From Hyphomicrobiales bacterium (GTDB taxonomy: Bacteria > Pseudomonadota > Alphaproteobacteria > Rhizobiales > Rhizobiaceae), in contig UCHD01000005.1 of NCBI GenBank assembly GCA_900472175.1, forward strand, positions 186,001 to 250,000: 64,000 bases of DNA. The letters are read 5' to 3'. Positions 59,956 through 64,000 of the stretch are shown piece after piece. A model generated the notes under the pieces. The model searched no databases and was not told where the DNA came from. It saw nothing but the letters and a program-made list of their open reading frames with translations. Position 1 is the stretch's first letter; each line of letters opens with the position of its first letter. A program made the translations under genes and the position numbers.

Positions 59956-61389
59956 TCAATCCTCCAGAACCCAGGTATCCTTGGTGCCGCCACCCTGGCT
60001 GGAATTCACCACCAGCGATCCGGCCTTCAAAGCCACGCGGGTGAGCCCGCCCGGAATGATCTGCACCTTGTCGGAAACGAGGACGTAAGGGCGGAGATCC
60101 ACATGGCGTGGAGCGATGCCCTTGTTGACGAGGATCGGCACTGTCGAAAGCGAAAGTGTCGGCTGGGCGATGTAGTTGGCTGGCCGCGCCTTGAGCTTTT
60201 CGGCAAACAGCGTGCGCTCCTTCTTCGATGCGGTCGGCCCGACCAGCATCCCATAACCGCCGGAGCCGTGGACCTCCTTGACGACAAGATCGGCGAGGTT
60301 TTCCAGCACGTATTTCAGGCTGTCGGCCTCCGAGCAGCGCCAGGTCGGCACGTTCTCAAGCAAGGCCTTGCGGCCGGTATAGAATTCGACGATCTCCGGC
60401 ATGTAGGAGTAGATGGCCTTGTCGTCGCAGATACCGGTACCCGGCGCATTGGCGATGGTGATATTGCCAGCGCGATAGACGTCCATGATGCCGGGAATGC
60501 CAAGAGCCGATTCCGGCTTGAAGGTCAGCGGATCGAGATAGTCGTCGTCGACGCGGCGGTAGAGCACGTCGATCGCTTCGTAGCCGCGCGTGGTGCGCAT
60601 CTTCACCTTGCCGTCAATGACGCGCAGGTCCGAGCCCTCGACCAGTTCGACGCCCATCATGTCGGCCAGGAAAGCGTGTTCGTAATAGGCCGAATTGTAG
60701 ATGCCGGGGGTGAGCACCGCGACACGTGGCTTGCCTTCGCAGCCGGGAGGGGCAAGAGACGCCAGCGAGTGGCGCAGCAGATAAGGATAGTTCTCGACCG
60801 GGCGGACACGGTTCTGATGGAAGAGTTCCGGGAACATCTGCATCATCGTCTCGCGGTTTTCCAGCATGTAGCTGACACCGGAGGGGGTGCGGGCGTTGTC
60901 TTCCAGAACGTAGAACTGGTCTTCGCCGGTGCGGACGATATCGGTGCCGACAATATGGGTATAGACGCCGCCGGGCGGGCGGAAGCCGATCATCTGCGGC
61001 AGGAAGGCGACGTTACGCTCGATCAGTTCGCGCGGCACGCGGCCCGCCTTGATGATTTCCTGCTTGTGGTAGATGTCGTCGAGAAAGGCGTTGAGGGCGA
61101 TGACCCGCTGTTCGATGCCCTGGGCGAGCTTTCGCCATTCACGGCCGGAAATGATGCGGGGTATCAGGTCGAAGGGGATGAGTTTTTCGGAGCTGTCTGC
61201 ATGTCCGTAGACCGCGAAGGTAATGCCCGTCTTGCGGAATATGTTTTCCGCCTCCCGCGATTTGGCGATCAGGCGGGCCTTGTCCTGGGCGGCGTACCAA
61301 TCATTGTAAGTCGAATAAGGCTGGCGCGGGCTGTTGTCCGCATTCATCATTTCGTCAAATGCCAACGGTGTGATCCCCTTTTTTGTCAT
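59956..61389 (-). CDS. circularly permuted type 2 ATP-grasp protein
   Basis: 477 residues from the ATG at 61389; an upstream codon (61416) adds nine doubtful residues, and later ATGs at about residue 13-14 are possible. The family combines the former DUF404 and DUF407 regions: YHKQEIIKAGRVPRELIERN, FYVLEDNARTPSGVSYMLEN (ATP/Mg-binding Asp-Asn), and VVKEVHGSGGYGMLVGPTAS. Such enzymes are predicted to join carboxylates to amines with ATP, like glutathionylspermidine synthetase; no substrate is known. First gene of the three-gene operon. Confidence 0.88.
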   Translation of the reverse strand: MTKKGITPLAFDEMMNADNSPRQPYSTYNDWYAAQDKARLIAKSREAENIFRKTGITFAVYGHADSSEKLIPFDLIPRIISGREWRKLAQGIEQRVIALNAFLDDIYHKQEIIKAGRVPRELIERNVAFLPQMIGFRPPGGVYTHIVGTDIVRTGEDQFYVLEDNARTPSGVSYMLENRETMMQMFPELFHQNRVRPVENYPYLLRHSLASLAPPGCEGKPRVAVLTPGIYNSAYYEHAFLADMMGVELVEGSDLRVIDGKVKMRTTRGYEAIDVLYRRVDDDYLDPLTFKPESALGIPGIMDVYRAGNITIANAPGTGICDDKAIYSYMPEIVEFYTGRKALLENVPTWRCSEADSLKYVLENLADLVVKEVHGSGGYGMLVGPTASKKERTLFAEKLKARPANYIAQPTLSLSTVPILVNKGIAPRHVDLRPYVLVSDKVQIIPGGLTRVALKAGSLVVNSSQGGGTKDTWVLED

Positions 61390-61707
61390 TTGAGACCAAC
61401 AACAGGGGCAATGCAAGAAGCATGCTCAAAAGAAATTCAGGCGAGGATCGCTGCTTTTTTAGGCTAATGACGAGGCGTCTGCATCGGCTTGCCACCAGTT
61501 TCATCATGTTTTTGCATAAACGTTGCCAAGCCATTCCATTCTGGTCTCGAGATGGAAGCCGGATGCTTGTCGCGTGCCTGATTTTTGTGCGGCCAAAAGA
61601 TCGCGATCCTGCCGCCGCTGAAGATAAACATCAGGAATATTGCTTTGACCATCACCGGACGCGGCCCTATCGCAGTCGGCGACGCAAAGATTGCCTCTGG
61701 AGTTCGC
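61390..61707. other. intergenic region between the ATP-grasp and EamA genes
   Basis: 318 bases between divergent genes. I see no convincing small gene. TTGACC (61645-61650), 17 bases, TATCGC (61668-61673) is a weak promoter candidate for the EamA gene. Confidence 0.4.
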
Positions 61708-62598
61708 ATGACCCTCGACCGCTTGGCACCCGCCATATTCGTACTGCTCTGGTCGACGGGATGGGTGATGGCGAAATATGCCGACATCTATGCCGATCCG
61801 CTGACATTCTTGGTGATGCGTTACATCCTCGCCACGCTGCTGTTCGTCGGCTTCTGTCTAGTCACCGGAGCCAAGTGGCCGAAGACATGGGCGGCGGCCG
61901 GACACGCAGTCGTCTCAGGCATCTTCCTGCACGGGCTTTACCTGGGGGCTGTCTGGTGGGCGATCGGGCAGGGCGTGCCAGCCGCGATTTCCGGCATCAT
62001 TGCCGGCCTGCAGCCGCTGATGACGGCAGCGGTGGCGCCGGCGCTAATCGGCGAAAATCTGTCGGGTCAGCAGAAGATCGGTTTGACGCTCGGATTCCTC
62101 GGGATTGCGTTGGCCGTCATTCCCAAGGTTCTGGCGATCGATACCGGCATGACACCGATCCATCTGTTTCCGGTCGTCATCAACATTCTGGGTATGGCGG
62201 CTGTGACCTACGGCACGATCTACCAGAAACGCCATCTTCAGTCGGGAGACATCCGCTCGACCGCGGCGCTGCAATATGTCGGGGCGCTGATCGTCACGGT
62301 GCCTGCCGCGTTTCTGTTGGAGGATATGCGGGTCATCTGGAGCGTGCAGCTGTTTGCCGCTCTTGCCTGGGCGGTGCTTGGCCTGTCGATGGGGGCAATT
62401 GCCTTGCTGCTCTATCTTATCCGGCGTGGCCAGGTCTCGAAAGCCGCTTCGCTGATCTATCTGGTCCCACCGCTCGCAGCGTTACAAGCCTGGTTGCTGT
62501 TTGATGAAGCGCTGACATTGCCGATGATCATCGGGACGGTCATTGCGGTGGCCGGTGTTTATCTCACCAACCGTAAGCCGGCAGCGGTTCCGGCATAA
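61708..62598 (+). CDS. EamA/DMT-family transporter
   Basis: 296 residues from the ATG at 61708 (TCTGGAG site seven bases upstream); a longer frame upstream (61585) is out of family. Ten membrane helices in two EamA halves: LAPAIFVLLWSTGWVMAKYA and YADPLTFLVMRYILATLLF at the start, and KAASLIYLVPPLAALQAWLLF with a conserved E (FDEALTLPMIIGTVIAVAGV) near the end. Members export amino acids or other metabolites; the substrate cannot be told. Confidence 0.87.
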   Translation: MTLDRLAPAIFVLLWSTGWVMAKYADIYADPLTFLVMRYILATLLFVGFCLVTGAKWPKTWAAAGHAVVSGIFLHGLYLGAVWWAIGQGVPAAISGIIAGLQPLMTAAVAPALIGENLSGQQKIGLTLGFLGIALAVIPKVLAIDTGMTPIHLFPVVINILGMAAVTYGTIYQKRHLQSGDIRSTAALQYVGALIVTVPAAFLLEDMRVIWSVQLFAALAWAVLGLSMGAIALLLYLIRRGQVSKAASLIYLVPPLAALQAWLLFDEALTLPMIIGTVIAVAGVYLTNRKPAAVPA

Positions 62599-62624
62599 AA
62601 AAACGGCGGGTCCAGCCCGCCGTT
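62597..62624. terminator. bidirectional terminator between EamA and helicase genes
   Basis: AACGGCGGG (62602-62610) pairs with CCCGCCGTT (62616-62624) around TCCAG. Read leftwards it is followed by seven T, a proper terminator for the helicase gene; read rightwards it closes the EamA gene. Confidence 0.85.
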
Positions 62625-62653
62625 CCTCACTTCAGTTCATTATCGCGAAAGGC

Positions 62654-64000
62654 TTATGCCTCGTCGCGGCGCGGTGCAGCGTTGGTGCGCTTACGCTGAC
62701 CCTGGGAGCCGGCGCCGCCTTCGCGGCTCTGGCCACCGGCGGCATTGCCGCCGCCATGGTTGCGGTTGCGCCATTCGCCCTGCTTGTGGCCGGGGCGTCC
62801 ATTGCGGTTGCCGCCCGGACGCTTGGCAAGAGCATTTTCATGGGCTACCTGTGCGGCCGGACCCTGGCCCTTGCGGTGCGGCTTTTTCGGCGAGGCGTTG
62901 TCGCCAGCCAAGAGATCGTCACCGGCAAACGGGCTTGGAGCCGTGCGCTCAGCGCGATGAACGTTGTCGCTGCCACCCTGCGGGCGCGGACGGCGTTCGT
63001 TGTGGCCGTTGCCGGCCGGACGCGACGCGTTGCGGGCACCATTGCCACCGCGGGCACCCTTCGGGCGGGCGCGGTCGGCCGGAACTTCACCGCTGGCGAC
63101 AGCAATATCGATCTTCATCAGGCGTTCGATATCGCGCAGCAGGCGGATTTCATCCGGCGAGCAGAAGGCGATGGCGATACCGTCGCGGCCGGCGCGGGCC
63201 GTACGGCCGATCCGGTGAACGTAGGCATCCGGCACTTCCGGCAGGTCGTAGTTGTAGACGTGGGTGACGCCCGGAATGTCGATGCCGCGGGCCGCAACGT
63301 CGGTTGCAACGAGAACGCGGGTGTCGCCATCACGGAAGGCCTTCAAGGCGCGCTCGCGCTGGCCCTGGCTCTTGTTGCCGTGGATCGAAGCGACAGAGAA
63401 GCCGACATGTTCCAGGTGCTTCATCAGCTTTTCGGCGCCATGCTTGGTGCGCGAAAAGACCATGGCACGGCCATCGGGATTTTCGGTCAGCGTCTTCTTG
63501 AGGATTTCGGTCTTCTGGCTGGCGCCCTGAACGAAGTGCACATACTGCTCGACCTTGTCGGCAGCCTTGCCCGGAGGCGAAACTTCGACGCGCTTCGGCG
63601 TGCTCAGATATTCGGCCGCGAGATCGGCAATGGCCTTCGGCATGGTGGCCGAAAACAAGAGCGTCTGGCGGTTCTTCGGCACCAGCTTGGAAATCTTGCG
63701 CAGGTCGTGGATGAAGCCGAGGTCGAGCATCTGGTCGGCTTCGTCAAGCACCAGGTAGCGTGCCTGTGTCAGCGTCACGGCCTTGCGGGCAACCAGATCG
63801 AGAAGACGGCCGGGGGTCGCGACGAGGATGTCGACGCCGCGGGCGAGCTGTTCGGACTGCTTGTTGATCGAAGCACCGCCGACGACGAGGCCGATCTTGA
63901 TCGGGGTCTTCTTGACGAAGTCCTTCAGGTTGGCGGCGATCTGGTTCACCAGTTCGCGGGTCGGGGCGAGCACGAGCGCGCGGATGTTGCGCGGATCGGG
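62654..64000 (-). CDS. DEAD-box RNA helicase, RhlE-like (5' part outside window)
   Basis: The last 448 codons are in the window; the start lies beyond base 64000. Motifs visible in order: LAPTRELVNQIA (Ia), TPGRLLDL (Ib), VLDEADQMLDLGF (II), SATMPKAI (III), VFSRTKHGAEKL (IV), DVAARGIDIPGVTHVYNYDLP (V, written in part), and HRIGRTARAGRDG (VI). The last ~135 residues are a basic, Gly/Asn/Arg-rich tail (for example GGNGARNASRPAGNGHNERR) that likely binds RNA. It unwinds RNA in ribosome assembly or RNA decay, often at low temperature. Confidence 0.9.
   Translation of the reverse strand, partial: PDPRNIRALVLAPTRELVNQIAANLKDFVKKTPIKIGLVVGGASINKQSEQLARGVDILVATPGRLLDLVARKAVTLTQARYLVLDEADQMLDLGFIHDLRKISKLVPKNRQTLLFSATMPKAIADLAAEYLSTPKRVEVSPPGKAADKVEQYVHFVQGASQKTEILKKTLTENPDGRAMVFSRTKHGAEKLMKHLEHVGFSVASIHGNKSQGQRERALKAFRDGDTRVLVATDVAARGIDIPGVTHVYNYDLPEVPDAYVHRIGRTARAGRDGIAIAFCSPDEIRLLRDIERLMKIDIAVASGEVPADRARPKGARGGNGARNASRPAGNGHNERRPRPQGGSDNVHRAERTAPSPFAGDDLLAGDNASPKKPHRKGQGPAAQVAHENALAKRPGGNRNGRPGHKQGEWRNRNHGGGNAAGGQSREGGAGSQGQRKRTNAAPRRDEA

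Noticed and set aside
59803-61467. 554-codon plus-strand frame opposite the ATP-grasp gene.
   Set aside because: Antisense shadow with no recognisable domain.

Overview
The window is chromosomal-type DNA of a member of the Rhizobiaceae (Rhizobium/Agrobacterium/Neorhizobium group; exact genus not decidable from sequence alone). This rests on a PhyR-NepR-EcfG general stress response locus with HWE histidine kinases, a heme operon hmuPSTUV preceded by a RirA-type IRO box, a smoEFGK-smoS-mtlK polyol operon, thuAB, and a gbpR/chvE-gguABC locus of the Agrobacterium type. Genes are dense. I see no insertion sequence, prophage or CRISPR array.

Layout. 1-2913: preTA, pyrimidine-reducing enzyme, on the minus strand. 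3118-13104: a SorC-type regulator followed by the sorbitol/mannitol operon (ABC transporter smoEFGK, dehydrogenases smoS and mtlK, a HAD phosphatase and a FGGY pentulose kinase). 13105-18914: general stress response region. It holds two HWE kinases, phyR divergent from nepR-ecfG, a holin-like membrane protein, a DUF883 protein, and a predicted small RNA with its own EcfG promoter and terminator. 19059-26773: iron/heme region with hmuPSTUV, a secreted protein plus tonB, a three-gene operon (DUF2325, unknown, antibiotic-biosynthesis-monooxygenase fold) behind a second IRO box, DUF423 and a truncated hemoglobin. 26926-27847: TetR regulator and SMR pump. 27969-30822: thuAB and a LacI-type regulator. 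30863-40185: a DUF4105 protein, a dipeptidase with a complete Dpp-type ABC transporter, and an FAD oxidoreductase. 40219-40295: tRNA-Arg(CCG). 40522-46299: xylFHG, a divergent ROK regulator, and inositol 2-dehydrogenase. 46684-57150: two small proteins, then gbpR and chvE-gguABC followed by an aldehyde dehydrogenase and a sugar-acid dehydratase, which fit oxidative L-arabinose catabolism. 57433-61389: a 14-residue-repeat secreted protein and the transglutaminase / alpha-E / circularly permuted ATP-grasp triplet. 61708-64000: an EamA transporter and the 3' part of a DEAD-box helicase gene.

How the parts work together. Most of the window is carbon scavenging: each sugar or peptide uptake operon sits beside its own regulator, and several have a palindromic operator that can be read directly. 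In three sugar ABC operons (smo, xyl, chvE-ggu) a strong hairpin follows the binding-protein gene, which would favour excess binding protein over membrane parts. The stress locus reaches beyond its core genes: exact GGAAC-N16-CGTT promoters lie before phyR, before the DUF883 gene and before the predicted small RNA, and a looser match precedes the repeat protein. The iron genes are tied together by two TGA-N9-TCA boxes.

The most novel items are the EcfG-driven small RNA at about 13178-13305, in which all three hairpin loops are C-rich; the IRO-box-controlled DUF2325 operon; the repeat protein at 57433; and the amide-ligase-like triplet at 58168-61389.
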